Below, one piece after another: positions 11,031-24,087 of a stretch of 64,000 bases of DNA. Origin of the DNA: Phytophthora colocasiae. Its lineage: Eukaryota; Oomycota; Peronosporomycetes; Peronosporales; Peronosporaceae. The stretch covers positions 2,852,001 to 2,916,000 of the forward strand of contig JAGKQI010000105.1 of NCBI GenBank assembly GCA_018806915.1, in the 5' to 3' direction. Position 1 is the first letter of the stretch. Each line of letters begins with the position of its first letter. Made by a program: the position numbers and the translations under genes. The notes below the pieces were generated by a model, which saw only the letters and a list, made by a program, of their open reading frames with translations, was not told where the DNA came from and searched no databases.

Positions 11031-11722
11031 CTTCTTTGCCTCTTTTTGTTTCTTTGCCTCCTTTCCCACCTACCACGTAATTGCCCTCGCCGCCTCGTAT
11101 GGCCTACGTGTATCCTCGCTTCACCGTGCCTCCGCACCAACTTGTCCGGATGGTTGGTTGGTGGATGTTACTCAGTGGCACAATATCCACCGCCCATGTC
11201 ACGTGGTGGCGGTTGTTCAGGTTCGAATCTGCGATGGACGGGACCGCTCACACTGATGGGGCGGGGCCTCTCACGCCGCCCGGACAGAGTCAATGTCATG
11301 TGGATCGACCCAAGTTCTCTGTATTTATGGTTCCCAATAACGGCACTATACCTACTGGCGAACATTGCACAGCGGCAATGGGCGATAGCTGGCTCAGCGT
11401 CATCCAACAGTATATCACCCGCTGCCGTCGTCTGTTGCTGTTGTTGGAAGTCTACACACATCCAGTCAGCGCTACATGTAGGAGGACGTCGTCCAGGGCA
11501 AAGATGTCGAGGTCGGTATCGATCAGGAGGGATGACATCTTTGTGAGCAAGCGGTCTGTCACGACGGCTGTGGAGGATGTAGGTGCTGTGAGGCAGCAGG
11601 AGGTGTTGGAAAGGATGGTGTGTATGTTTGTAGGCTTGGTGGTGAGCATGTAAGAAGTGTTTTGTGCGCAGGGTGTGTGTATTTGAATTTTGATGGCGTG
11701 GGGTTGTTGTCGTTGTTATGAT

Positions 11723-11795
11723 GCTCCTTTGGCTCAGTTGGTAGAGCGTCAGTCTCATAATCTGAAGGTCGCCAGTTCGAGCCTGGCAGGGAGCA
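11723..11795 (+). tRNA. tRNA-Met(CAT), canonical copy
   Basis: Canonical; only T4 downstream. Confidence 0.95.
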
Positions 11796-12478
11796 CTTCT
11801 TTGCCTCTTTTGCTTCTTTGCCTCCTTTCCCACCTACCACGTAATTGCCCTCGCCGCCTCGTATGGCCTACGTGTGCCCTCGCTTCACCGTGCCTCCGCA
11901 CCTACTTGTCCGGATGGTTGGTTGGTGGATGTTACTCAGTGGCACAATATCCACCGCCCATGTCACGTGGTGGCGGTTGTTCAGGTTCGACTCTCCGATG
12001 GACGAGACCGCTCACACTGATGGGGCGGGGCCTCTCACGCCGCCCGGACAGAGTCAATGTCATGTAAGTTCTCTGTATTTATGGTTCCCAATAACGGCAC
12101 TATACCTACTGGCGAACATTGCACAGCGACAATGGGCGATAGCTGGCCCCAGCGTCATCCAACAGTATATCACCCGCTGCCGTCGTCTGTTGCTGTCGTT
12201 GGAAGTCTACACATCCAGTCAGCGCTACATGTAGGAGGACGTCGTCCAGGGCAAAGATGTCGAGGTCGGTATCGATCGGGGAGGGATGACATCTTTGGTG
12301 AGCAAGCGGTCTGTCACGACGGCTGTGGAGGATGTAGGTGCTGTGAGGCAGCAGGAGGTGTTGGAAAGTGATGGTGTGTATGTTTGTAGGCTTGGTGGTG
12401 AGCATGTAAGAAGCGTTTTGTGCGCAGGGTGTGTGTATTTGAATTTTGATGGCGTGGGGTTGTTGTCGTTGTTATGAT

Positions 12479-12551
12479 GCTCCTTTGGCTCAGTTGGTAG
12501 AGCGTCAGTCTCATAATCTGAAGGTCGCCAGTTCGAGCCTGGCAGGGAGCA
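12479..12551 (+). tRNA. tRNA-Met(CAT), canonical copy
   Basis: Canonical. The preceding spacer is short (756 bp period) because ~11 bp around the GGATCGACCC site are deleted near 12065. Confidence 0.95.
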
Positions 12552-13244
12552 CTTCTTTGCCTCTTTTTGCTTCTTTGCCTCCTTTCCACCTACCACGTAA
12601 TTGCCCTCGCCGCCTCGTATGGCCTATGTGTATCCTCGCTTCACCGTGTCTCCGCACCAACTTGTCCGGATGGTTGGTTGGTGGATGTTACTCAGTGGCA
12701 CAATATCCACCGCCCATGTCACGTGGTGGCGGTTGTTCAGGTTCGAATCTCCGATGGACGAGACCGCTCAGAGTGATGGGGCGGGGCCTCTCACGCCGCC
12801 CGGACAGAGTCAATGTCATGTGGATCGACCCAAGTTCTCTGTATTTATGGTTCCCAATAACGGCACTATACCTACTGGCGAACATTGCACAGCGACAATG
12901 GGCGATAGCTGGCCCCAGCGTCATCCAACAGTATATCACCCGCTGCCGTCGTCTGTTGCTGTCGTTGGAAGTCTACACACATCCAGTCAGCGCTACATGT
13001 AGGAGGACGTCGTCCAGGGCAAAGATGTCGAGGTCGGTATCGATCGGGGAGGGATGACATCTTTGTGAGCAAGCGGTCTGTCACGACGGCTGTGGAGGCT
13101 GTAGGTGCTGTGAGGCAGCAGGAGGTGTTGGAAAGGATGGTGTGTATGTTTGTAGGCTTGGTGGTGAGCATGTAAGAAGCGTTTTGTGCGCAGGGTGTGT
13201 GTATTTGAATTTTGATGGCGTGGGGTTGTTGTTGTTGTTATGAT

Positions 13245-13318
13245 GCTCCTTTGGCTCCAGTTGGTAGAGCGTCAGTCTCATAATCTGAAGGTCGCCAGTT
13301 CGAGCCTGGCAGGGAGCA
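13245..13318 (+). tRNA. tRNA-Met(CAT), D-arm insertion variant
   Basis: Shared extra C (GGCTCCAG). The immediate downstream tract lacks any T4 run, so termination may be weak. Confidence 0.7.
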
Positions 13319-14010
13319 CTTCTTTGCCTCTTTGCTTCGTTGCCTCCTTTCCCACCTACCACGTAATTGCCCTCGCCGCCTCGTTTGGCCTATGTGTGCC
13401 CTCGCTTCACCGTGTCTCCGCACCAACTTGTCCGGATGGTTGGTTGGTGGATGTTACTCAGTGGCACAATATCCACCGCCCATGTCACGTGGTGGCGGTT
13501 GTTCAGGTTCGAATCTCCGATGGACGAGACCGCTCACACTGATGGGGCGGGGCCTCTCACGCCGCCCGGACAGAGTCAATGTCATGTGGATCGACCCAAG
13601 TTCTCTGTATTTATGGTTCCCAATAACGGCACTATACCTACTGGCGAACATTGCACAGCGACAATGGGCGATAGCTGGCCCCAGCGTCATCCAACAGTAT
13701 ATCACCCGCTGCCGTCGTCTGTTGCTGTCGTTGGAAGTCTACACACATCCAGTCAGCGCTACATGTAGGAGGACGTCGTCCAGGGCAAAGATGTCGAGGT
13801 CGGTATCGATCGGGGAGGGATGACATCTTTGTGAGCAAGCGGTCTGTCACGACGGCTGTGGAGGCTGTAGGTGCTGTGAGGCAGCAGGAGGTGTTGGAAA
13901 GGATGGTGTGTATGTTTGTAGGCTTGGTGGTGAGCATGTAAGAAGCGTTTTGTGCGCAGGGTGTGTGTATTTGAATTTTGATGGCGTGGGGTTGTTGTCG
14001 TTGTTATGAT

Positions 14011-14083
14011 GCTCCTTTGGCTCAGTTGGTAGAGCGTCAGTCTCATAATCTGAAGGTCGCCAGTTCGAGCCTGGCAGGGAGCA
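14011..14083 (+). tRNA. tRNA-Met(CAT), canonical copy
   Basis: Canonical; starts a run of units with exactly 766 bp spacing. Confidence 0.95.
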
Positions 14084-14776
14084 CTTCTTTGCCTCTTTTT
14101 GCTTCGTTGCCTCCTTTCCCACCTACCACGTATTTGCCCTCGCCGCCTCGTATGGCCTACGTGTATCCTCGCTTCACCGTGCCTCCGCACCAACTTGTCC
14201 GGATGGTTGGTTGGTGGATGTTACTCAGTGGCACAATATCCACCGCCCATGTCACGTGGTGGCGGTTGTTCAGGTTCGAATCTCCGATGGACGAGACCGC
14301 TCACACTGATGGGGCGGGGCCTCTCACGCCGCCCGGACAGAGTCAATGTCATGTGGATCGACCCAAGTTCCGTGTATTTATGGTTCCCAATAACGGCACT
14401 ATACCTACTGGCGAACATTGCACAGCGACAATGGGCGATAGCTGGCCCCAGCGTCATCCAACAGTATATCACCCGCTGCCGTCGTCTGTTGCTGTCGTTG
14501 AAGTCTACACACATCCAGTCAGCGCTACATGTAGGAGGACGTCGTCCAGGGCAAAGATGTCGAGGTCGGTATCGATCGGGGAGGGATGACATCTTTGTGA
14601 GCAAGCGGTCTGTCACGACGGCTGTGGAGGCTGTAGGTGCTGTGAGGCAGCAGGAGGTGTTGGAAAGGATGGTGTGTATGTTTGTAGGCTTGGTGGTGAG
14701 CATGTAAGAAGCGTTTTGTGCGCAGGGTGTGTGTATTTGAATTTTGATGGCGTGGGGTTGTTGTCGTTGTTATGAT

Positions 14777-14849
14777 GCTCCTTTGGCTCAGTTGGTAGAG
14801 CGTCAGTCTCATAATCTGAAGGTCGCCAGTTCGAGCCTGGCAGGGAGCA
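14777..14849 (+). tRNA. tRNA-Met(CAT), canonical copy
   Basis: Canonical; its unit is almost identical to the preceding one, suggesting recent duplication. Confidence 0.95.
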
Positions 14850-15542
14850 CTTCTTTGCCTCTTTTTGCTTCGTTGCCTCCTTTCCCACCTACCACGTATT
14901 TGCCCTCGCCGCCTCGTATGGCCTACGTGTATCCTCGCTTCACCGTGCCTCCGCACCAACTTGTCCGGATGGTTGGTTGGTGGATGTTACTCAGTGGCAC
15001 AATATCCACCGCCCATGTCACGTGGTGGCGGTTGTTCAGGTTCGAATCTCCGATGGACGAGACCGCTCACACTGATGGGGCGGGGCCTCTCACGCCGCCC
15101 GGACAGAGTCAATGTCATGTGGATCGACCCAAGTTCCGTGTATTTATGGTTCCCAATAACGGCACTATACCTACTGGCGAACATTGCACAGCGACAATGG
15201 GCGATAGCTGGCCCCAGCGTCATCCAACAGTATATCACCCGCTGCCGTCGTCTGTTGCTGTCGTTGGAAGTCTACACACATCCAGTCAGCGCTACATGTA
15301 GGAGGACGTCGTCCAGGGCAAAGATGTCGAGGTCGGTATCGATCAGGAGGGATGACATCTTTGTGAGCAAGCGGTCTGTCACGACGGCTGTGGAGGCTGT
15401 AGGTGCTGTGAGGCAGCAGGAGGTGTTGGAAAGGATGGTGTGTATGTTTGTAGGCTTGGTGGTGAGCATGTAAGAAGCGTTTTGTGCGCAGGGTGTATGT
15501 ATTTGAATTTTGATGGCGTGGGGTTGTTGTCGTTGTTATGAT

Positions 15543-15615
15543 GCTCCTTTGGCTCAGTTGGTAGAGCGTCAGTCTCATAATCTGAAGGTCGCCAGTTCGA
15601 GCCTGGCAGGGAGCA
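15543..15615 (+). tRNA. tRNA-Met(CAT), canonical copy
   Basis: Canonical; the upstream GTGTATGTATTTG variant is shared with the units before 17079 and 17841. Confidence 0.95.
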
Positions 15616-16309
15616 CTTCTTTGCCTCTTTTTGCTTCTTTGCCTCCTTTCCCACCTACCACGTAATTGCCCTCGCCGCCTCGTATGGCCTACGTGTATCC
15701 TCGCTTCACCGTGCCTCCGCACCAACTTGTCCGGATGGTTGGTTGGTGGATGTTACTCAGTGGCACAATATCCACCGCCCATGTCACGTGGTGGCGGTTG
15801 TTCAGGTTCGAATCTCCGATGGACGAGACCGCTCACACTGATGGGGCGGGGCCTCTCACGCCGCCCGGACAGAGTCAATGTCATGTGGATCGACCCAAGT
15901 TCTCTGTATTTATGGTTCCCAATAACGGCACTATACCTACTGGCGAACATTGCATAGCGACAATGGGCGATAGCTGGCCCCAGCGTCATCCAACAGTATA
16001 TCACCCGCTGCCGTCGTCTGTTGCTGTCGTTGGAAGTCTACACACATCCAGTCAGCGCTACATGTAGGAGGACGTCGTCCAGGGCAAAGATGTCGAGGTC
16101 GGTATCGATCGGGGAGGGATGACATCTTTGTGAGCAAGCGGTCTGTCACGACGGCTGTGGAGGCTGTAGGTGCTGTGAGGCAGCAGGAGGTGTTGGAAAG
16201 GATGGTGTGTATGTTTGTAGGCTTGGTGGTGAGCATGTAAGAAGCGTTTTGTGCGCAGGGTGTGTGTATTTGAATTTTGATGGCGTGGGGTTGTTGTCGT
16301 TGTTATGAT

Positions 16310-16382
16310 GCTCCTTTGGCTCAGTTGGTAGAGCGTCAGTCTCATAATCTGAAGGTCGCCAGTTCGAGCCTGGCAGGGAGCA
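16310..16382 (+). tRNA. tRNA-Met(CAT), canonical copy
   Basis: Canonical; the preceding spacer carries the GCATAGCGAC variant (15950). Confidence 0.95.
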
Positions 16383-17078
16383 CTTCTTTGCCTCTTTTTG
16401 CTTCTTTGCCTCCTTTCCCACCTACCACGTAATTGCCCTCGCCGCCTCGTTTTGGCCTACGTGTATCCTCGCTTCACCGTGCCTCCGCACCAACTTGTCC
16501 GGATGGTTGGTTGGTGGATGTTACTCAGTGGCACAATATCCACCGCCCATGTCACGTGGTGGCGGTTGTTCAGGTTCGAATCTCCGATGGACGAGACCGC
16601 TCACACTGATGGGGCGGGGCCTCTCACGCCGCCCGGACAGAGTCAATGTCATGTGGATCGACCCAAGTTCTCTGTATTTATGGTTCCCAATAACGGCACT
16701 ATACCTACTGGCGAACATTGCATAGCGACAATGGGCGATAGCTGGCCCCAGCGTCATCCAACAGTATATCACCCGCTGCCGTCGTCTGTTGCTGTCGTTG
16801 GAAGTCTACACACATCCAGTCAGCGCTACATGTAGGAGGACGTCGTCCAGGGCAAAGATGTCGAGGTCGGTATCGATCAGGGGAGGGATGACATCTTTGT
16901 GAGCAAGCGGTCTGTCACGACGGCTGTGGAGGCTGTAGGTGCTGTGAGGCAGCAGGAGGTGTTGGAAAGGATGGTGTGTATGTTTGTAGGCTTGGTGGTG
17001 AGCATGTAAGAAGCGTTTTGTGCGCAGGGTGTATGTATTTGAATTTTGATGGCGTGGGGTTGTTGTCGTTGTTATGAT

Positions 17079-17151
17079 GCTCCTTTGGCTCAGTTGGTAG
17101 AGCGTCAGTCTCATAATCTGAAGGTCGCCAGTTCGAGCCTGGCAGGGAGCA
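17079..17151 (+). tRNA. tRNA-Met(CAT), canonical copy
   Basis: Canonical body, but the downstream tract has only T3 runs (CTCTTTGCTTC). Confidence 0.93.
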
Positions 17152-17840
17152 CTTCTTTGCCTCTTTGCTTCTTTGCCTCCTTTCCCACCTACCACGTAAT
17201 TGCCCTCGCCGCCTCGTATGGCCTACGTGTATCCTCGCTTCACCGTGCCTCCGCACCAACTTGTCCGGATGGTTGGTTGGTGGATGTTACTCAGTGGCAC
17301 AATATCCACCGCCCATGTCACGTGGTGGCGGTTGTTCAGGTTCGACTCTCCGATGGACGAGACCGCTCACACTGATGGGGCGGGCCTCTCACGCCGCGGA
17401 CAGAGTCAATGTCATGTGGATCGACCCAAGTTCCGTGTATTTATGGTTCCCAATAACGGCACTATACCTACTGGCGAACATTGCATAGCGACAATGGGCG
17501 ATAGCTGGCCCCAGCGTCATCCAACAGTATATCACCCGCTGCCGTCGTCTGTTGCTGTCGTTGGAAGTCTACACACATCCAGTCAGCGCTACATGTAGGA
17601 GGACGTCGTCCAGGGCAAAGATGTCGAGGTCGGTATCGATCGGGGAGGGATGACATCTTTGTGAGCAAGCGGTCTGTCACGACGGCTGTGGAGGCTGTAG
17701 GTGCTGTGAGGCAGCAGGAGGTGTTGGAAAGGATGGTGTGTATGTTTGTAGGCTTGGTGGTGAGCATGTAAGAAGCGTTTTGTGCGCAGGGTGTATGTAT
17801 TTGAATTTTGATGGCGTGGGGTTGTTGTCGTTGTTATGAT

Positions 17841-17912
17841 GCTCCTTTGGCTCAGTTGGTAGAGCGTCAGTCTCATAATCTGAAGGTCGCCAGTTCGAGC
17901 CTGGCAGGAGCA
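17841..17912 (+). tRNA. tRNA-Met(CAT), 3' acceptor deletion variant
   Basis: 72 nt: GGCAGGAGCA lacks one G of the 3' acceptor, leaving six acceptor positions. Same change at 23247 and 25548. Confidence 0.6.
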
Positions 17913-18605
17913 CTTCTTTGCCTCTTTTTGCTTCTTTGCCTCCTTTCCCACCTACCACGTAATTGCCCTCGCCGCCTCGTATGGCCTACGTGTATCCTCG
18001 CTTCACCGTGCCTCCGCACCAACTTGTCCGGATGGTTGGTTGGTGGATGTTACTCAGTGGCACAATATCCACCGCCCATGTCACGTGGTGGCGGTTGTTC
18101 AGGTTCGAATCTCCGATGGACGAGACCGCTCACACTGATGGGGCGGGGCCTCTCACGCCGCCCGGACAGAGTCAATGTCATGTGGATCGACCCAAGTTCT
18201 CTGTATTTATGGTTCCCAATAACGGCACTATACCTACTGGCGAACATTGCATAGCGACAATGGGCGATAGCTGGCCCCAGCGTCATCCAACAGTATATCA
18301 CCCGCTGCCGTCGTCTGTTGCTGTCGTTGGAAGTCTACACACATCCAGTCAGCGCTACATGTAGGAGGACGTCGTCCAGGGCAAAGATGTCGAGGTCGGT
18401 ATCGATCGGGAGGGATGACATCTTTGTGAGCAAGCGGTCTGTCACGACGGCTGTGGAGGCTGTAGGTGCTGTGAGGCAGCAGGAGGTGTTGGAAAGGATG
18501 GTGTGTATGTTTGTAGGCTTGGTGGTGAGCATGTAAGAAGCGTTTTGTGCGCAGGGTGTGTGTATTTGAATTTTGATGGCGTGGGGTTGTTGTTGTTGTT
18601 ATGAT

Positions 18606-18678
18606 GCTCCTTTGGCTCAGTTGGTAGAGCGTCAGTCTCATAATCTGAAGGTCGCCAGTTCGAGCCTGGCAGGGAGCA
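18606..18678 (+). tRNA. tRNA-Met(CAT), canonical copy
   Basis: Canonical; T5 downstream. Confidence 0.95.
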
Positions 18679-19371
18679 CTTCTTTGCCTCTTTTTGCTTC
18701 TTTGCCTCCTTTCCCACCTACCACGTAATTGCCCACGCCGCCTCGTTTGGCCTACGTGTATCCTCGCTTCACCGTGCCTCCGCACCAACTTGTCCGGATG
18801 GTTGGTTGGTGGATGTTACTCAGTGGCACAATATCCACCGCCCATGTCACGTGGTGGCGGTTGTTCAGGTTCGAATCTCCGATGGACGAGACCGCTCACA
18901 CTGATGGGGCGGGGCCTCTCACGCCGCCCGGACAGAGTCAATGTCATGGATCGACCCAAGTTCTCTGTATTTATGGTTCCCAATAACGGCACTATACCTA
19001 CTGGCGAACATTGCATAGCGACAATGGGCGATAGCTGGCCCCAGCGTCATCCAACAGTATATCACCCGCTGCCGTCGTCTGTTGCTGTCGTTGGAAGTCT
19101 ACACACATCCAGTCAGCGCTACATGTAGGAGGACGTCGTCCAGGGCAAAGATGTCGAGGTCGGTATCGATCGGGGAGGGATGACATCTTTGTGAGCAAGC
19201 GGTCTGTCACGACGGCTGTGGAGGCTGTAGGTGCTGTGGAGGCAGCAGGAGGTGTTGGAAAGGATGGTGTGTATGTTTGTAGGCTTGGTGGTGAGCATGT
19301 AAGAAGCGTTTTGTGCGCAGGGTGTGTGTATTTGAATTTTGATGGCGTGGGGTTGTTGTTGTTGTTATGAT

Positions 19372-19444
19372 GCTCCTTTGGCTCAGTTGGTAGAGCGTCA
19401 GTCTCATAATCTGAAGGTCGCCAGTTCGAGCCTGGCAGGGAGCA
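19372..19444 (+). tRNA. tRNA-Met(CAT), canonical copy
   Basis: Canonical; the preceding spacer lost 3 bp at 18948 (TCATGGATCG). Confidence 0.95.
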
Positions 19445-20138
19445 CTTCTTTGCCTCTTTTTGCTTCTTTGCCTCCTTTCCCACCTACCACGTAATTGCCC
19501 TCGCCGCCTCGTATGGCCTACGTGTATCCTCGCTTCACCGTGCCTCCGCACCAACTTGTCCGGATGGTTGGTTGGTGGATGTTACTCAGTGGCACAATAT
19601 CCACCGCCCATGTCACGTGGTGGCGGTTGTTCAGGTTCGAATCTCCGATGGACGAGACCGCTCAGAGTGATGGGGCGGGGCCTCTCACGCCGCCCGGACA
19701 GAGTCAATGTCATGTGGATCGACCCAAGTTCCGTGTATTTATGGTTCCCAATAACGGCACTATACCTACTGGCGAACATTGCACAGCGGCAATGGGCGAT
19801 AGCTGGCCCCAGCGTCATCCAACAGTATATCACCCGCTGCCGTCGTCTGTTGCTGTCGTTGGAAGTCTACACACATCCAGTCAGCGCTACATGTAGGAGG
19901 ACGTCGTCCAGGGCAAAGATGTCGAGGTCGGTATCGATCGGGGAGGATGACATCTTTGTGAGCAAGCGGTCTGTCACGACGGCTGTGGAGGCTGTAGGTG
20001 CTGTGGAGGCAGCAGGAGGTGTTGGAAAGGATGGTGTGTATGTTTGTAGGCTTGGTGGTGAGCATGTAAGAAGCGTTTTGTGCGCAGGGTGTGTGTATTT
20101 GAATTTTGATGGCGTGGGGTTGTTGTTGTTGTTATGAT

Positions 20139-20212
20139 GCTCCTTTGGCTCCAGTTGGTAGAGCGTCAGTCTCATAATCTGAAGGTCGCCAGTTCGAGCC
20201 TGGCAGGGAGCA
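20139..20212 (+). tRNA. tRNA-Met(CAT), D-arm insertion variant
   Basis: Shared extra C in the D-arm; T5 downstream. Confidence 0.75.
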
Positions 20213-20904
20213 CTTCTTTGCCTCTTTTTGCTTCGTTGCCTCCTTTCCCACCTACCACGTATTTGCCCTCGCCGCCTCGTATGGCCTACGTGTATCCTCG
20301 CTTCACCGTGCCTCCGCACCAACTTGTCCGGATGGTTGGTTGGTGGATGTTACTCAGTGGCACAATATCCACCGCCCATGTCACGTGGTGGCGGTTGTTC
20401 AGGTTCGACTCTGCGATGGACGAGACCGCTCACACTGATGGGGCGGGGCCTCTCACGCCGCCCGGACAGAGTCAATGTCATGTGGATCGACCCAAGTTCC
20501 GTGTATTTATGGTTCCCAATAACGGCACTATACCTACTGGCGAACATTGCACAGCGACAATGGGCGATAGCTGGCCCCAGCGTCATCCAACAGTATATCA
20601 CCCGCTGCCGTCGTCTGTTGCTGTCGTTGGAAGTCTACACATCCAGTCAGCGCTACATGTAGGAGGACGTCGTCCAGGGCAAAGATGTCGAGGTCGGTAT
20701 CGATCGGGGAGGGATGACATCTTTGTGAGCAAGCGGTCTGTCACGACGGCTGTGGAGGCTGTAGGTGCTGTGAGGCAGCAGGAGGTGTTGGAAAGGATGG
20801 TGTGTATGTTTGTAGGCTTGGTGGTGAGCATGTAAGAAGCGTTTTGTGCGCAGGGTGTGTGTATTTGAATTTTGATGGCGTGGGGTTGTTGTTGTTGTTA
20901 TGAT

Positions 20905-20977
20905 GCTCCTTTGGCTCAGTTGGTAGAGCGTCAGTCTCATAATCTGAAGGTCGCCAGTTCGAGCCTGGCAGGGAGCA
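20905..20977 (+). tRNA. tRNA-Met(CAT), canonical copy
   Basis: Canonical; T5 downstream. Confidence 0.95.
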
Positions 20978-21666
20978 CTTCTTTGCCTCTTTTTGCTTCT
21001 TTGCCTCCTTTCCCACCTACCACGTAATTGCCCTCGCCGCCTCGTATGGCCTACGTGTATCCTCGCTTCACCGTGCCTCCGCACCAACTTGTCCGGATGG
21101 TTGGTTGGTGGATGTTACTCAGTGGCACAATATCCACCGCCCATGTCACGTGGTGGCGGTTGTTCAGGTTCGAATCTCCGATGGACGAGACCGCTCACAC
21201 TGATGGGGCGGGGCCTCTCACGCCGCCCGGACAGAGTCAATGTCATGTGGATCGACCCAAGTTCTCTGTATTTATGGTTCCCAATAACGGCACTATACCT
21301 ACTGGCGAACATTGCACAGCGACAATGGGCGATAGCTGGCCCCAGCGTCATCCAACAGTATATCACCCGCTGCCGTCGTCTGTTGCTGTCGTTGGAAGTC
21401 TACACATCCAGTCAGCGCTACATGTAGGAGGACGTCGTCCAGGGCAAAGATGTCGAGGTCGGTATCGATCGGGGAGGGATGACATCTTTGTGAGCAAGCG
21501 GTCTGTCACGACGGCTGTGGAGGCTGTAGGTGCTGTGAGGCAGCAGGAGGTGTTGGAAAGGATGGTGTGTATGTTTGTAGGCTTGGTGGTGAGCTAAGAA
21601 GCGTTTTGTGCGCAGGGTGTGTGTATTTGAATTTTGATGGCGTGGGGTTGTTGTTGTTGTTATGAT

Positions 21667-21739
21667 GCTCCTTTGGCTCAGTTGGTAGAGCGTCAGTCTC
21701 ATAATCTGAAGGTCGCCAGTTCGAGCCTGGCAGGGAGCA
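21667..21739 (+). tRNA. tRNA-Met(CAT), canonical copy
   Basis: Canonical; the preceding spacer has the GTGAGCTAAG deletion also seen before 8610 and 22431. Confidence 0.95.
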
Positions 21740-22430
21740 CTTCTTTGCCTCTTTTTGCTTCGTTGCCTCCTTTCCCACCTACCACGTATTTGCCCTCGCC
21801 GCCTCGTATGGCCTACGTGTATCCTCGCTTCACCGTGCCTCCGCACCAACTTGTCCGGATGGTTGGTTGGTGGATGTTACTCAGTGGCACAATATCCACC
21901 GCCCATGTCACGTGGTGGCGGTTGTTCAGGTTCGACTCTCCGATGGACGGGACCGCTCACACTGATGGGGCGGGGCCTCTCACGCCGCCCGGACAGAGTC
22001 AATGTCATGTGGATCGACCCAAGTTCTCTGTATTTATGGTTCCCAATAACGGCACTATACCTACTGGCGAACATTGCACAGCGGCAATGGGCGATAGCTG
22101 GCCCCAGCGTCATCCAACAGTATATCACCCGCTGCCGTCGTCTGTTGCTGTCGTTGGAAGTCTACACACATCCAGTCAGCGCTACATGTAGGAGGACGTC
22201 GTCCAGGGCAAAGATGTCGAGGTCGGTATCGATCGGGGAGGGATGACATCTTTGTGAGCAAGCGGTCTGTCACGACGGCTGTGGAGGCTGTAGGTGCTGT
22301 GAGGCAGCAGGAGGTGTTGGAAAGGATGGTGTGTATGTTTGTAGGCTTGGTGGTGAGCTAAGAAGCGTTTTGTGCGCAGGGTGTGTGTATTTGAATTTTG
22401 ATGGCGTGGGGTTGTTGTTGTTGTTATGAT

Positions 22431-22473
22431 GCTCCTTTGGCTCCAGTTGTTTAGAGCGTCAGTCTCATAATCT
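22431..22473 (+). pseudogene. tRNA-Met 5' half, diverged
   Basis: Carries the extra C and GTTGTTTAGAGC, so its box A is more degraded than in the other halves. Confidence 0.85.
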
Positions 22474-22479
22474 TATGAT

Positions 22480-22552
22480 GCTCCTTTGGCTCAGTTGGTA
22501 GAGCGTCAGTCTCATAATCTGAAGGTCGCCAGTTCGAGCCTGGCAGGGAGCA
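22480..22552 (+). tRNA. tRNA-Met(CAT), canonical copy
   Basis: Canonical full gene 49 bp after the diverged half; T5 downstream. Confidence 0.95.
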
Positions 22553-23246
22553 CTTCTTTGCCTCTTTTTGTTTCGTTGCCTCCTTTCCCACCTACCACGT
22601 ATTTGCCCTCGCCGCCTCGTTTGGCCTATGTGTGCCCTCGCTTCACCGTGCCTCCGCACCAACTTGTCCGGATGGTTGGTTGGTGGATGTTACTCAGTGG
22701 CACAATATCCACCGCCCATGTCACGTGGTGGCGGTTGTTCAGGTTCGACTCTCCGATGGACGGGACCGCTCAGAGTGATGGGGCGGGGCCTCTCACGCCG
22801 CCCGGACAGAGTCAATGTCATGTGGATCGACCCAAGTTCCGTGTATTTATGGTTCCCAATAACGGCACTATACCTACTGGCGAACATTGCACAGCGGCAA
22901 TGGGCGATAGCTGGCCCCAGCGTCATCCAACAGTATATCACCCGCTGCCGTCGTCTGTTGCTGTCGTTGGAAGTCTACACACATCCAGTCAGCGCTACAT
23001 GTAGGAGGACGTCGTCCAGGGCAAAGATGTCGAGGTCGGTATCGATCGGGGAGGGATGACATCTTTGTGAGCAAGCGGTCTGTCACGACGGCTGTGGAGG
23101 CTGTAGGTGCTGTGAGGCAGCAGGAGGTGTTGGAAAGGATGGTGTGTATGTTTGTAGGCTTGGTGGTGAGCATGTAAGAAGCGTTTTGTGCGCAGGGTGT
23201 GTGTATTTGAATTTTGATGGCGTGGGGTTGTTGTTGTTGTTATGAT

Positions 23247-23318
23247 GCTCCTTTGGCTCAGTTGGTAGAGCGTCAGTCTCATAATCTGAAGGTCGCCAGT
23301 TCGAGCCTGGCAGGAGCA
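23247..23318 (+). tRNA. tRNA-Met(CAT), 3' acceptor deletion variant
   Basis: 72 nt, GGCAGGAGCA; T4 downstream. Confidence 0.6.
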
Positions 23319-24014
23319 CTTCTTTGCCTCTTTTGCTTCTTTGCCTCCTTTCCCACCTACCACGTATTTGCCCTCGCCGCCTCGTATGGCCTATGTGTGC
23401 CCTCGCTTCACCGTGTCTCCGCACCAACTTGTCCGGATGGTTGATTGGTGGATGTTACTCAGTGGCACAATATCCACCGCCCATGTCACGTGGTGGCGGT
23501 TGTTCAGGTTCGACTCTGCGATGGACGAGACCCCTCACACTGATGGGGCGGGGCCTCTCACGCCGCCCGGACAGAGTCAATGTCATGTGGATCGACCCAA
23601 GTTCCGTGTATTTATGGTTCCCAATAACGGCACTATACCTACTGGCGAACATTGCACAGCGGCAATGGGCGATAGCTGGCCCCAGCGTCATCCAACAGTA
23701 TATCACCCGCTGCCGTCGTCTGTTGCTGTCGTTGGAAGTCTACACACATCCAGTCAGCGCTACATGTAGGAGGACGTCGTCCAGGGCAAAGATGTCGAGG
23801 TCGGTATCGATCGGGGAGGGATGACATCTTTGTGAGCAAGCGGTCTGTCACGACGGCTGTGGAGGCTGTAGGTGCTGTGAGGCAGCAGGAGGTGTTGGAA
23901 AGGATGGTGTGTATGTTTGTAGGCTTGGTGGTGAGCATGTAAGAAGCGTTTTGTGCGCAGGGTGTGTGTATTTGAATTTTGATGGCGTGGGGTTGTTGTT
24001 GTTGTTGTTATGAT

Positions 24015-24087
24015 GCTCCTTTGGCTCAGTTGGTAGAGCGTCAGTCTCATAATCTGAAGGTCGCCAGTTCGAGCCTGGCAGGGAGCA
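24015..24087 (+). tRNA. tRNA-Met(CAT), canonical copy
   Basis: Canonical; preceded by one extra TTG in the upstream repeat. Confidence 0.95.
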
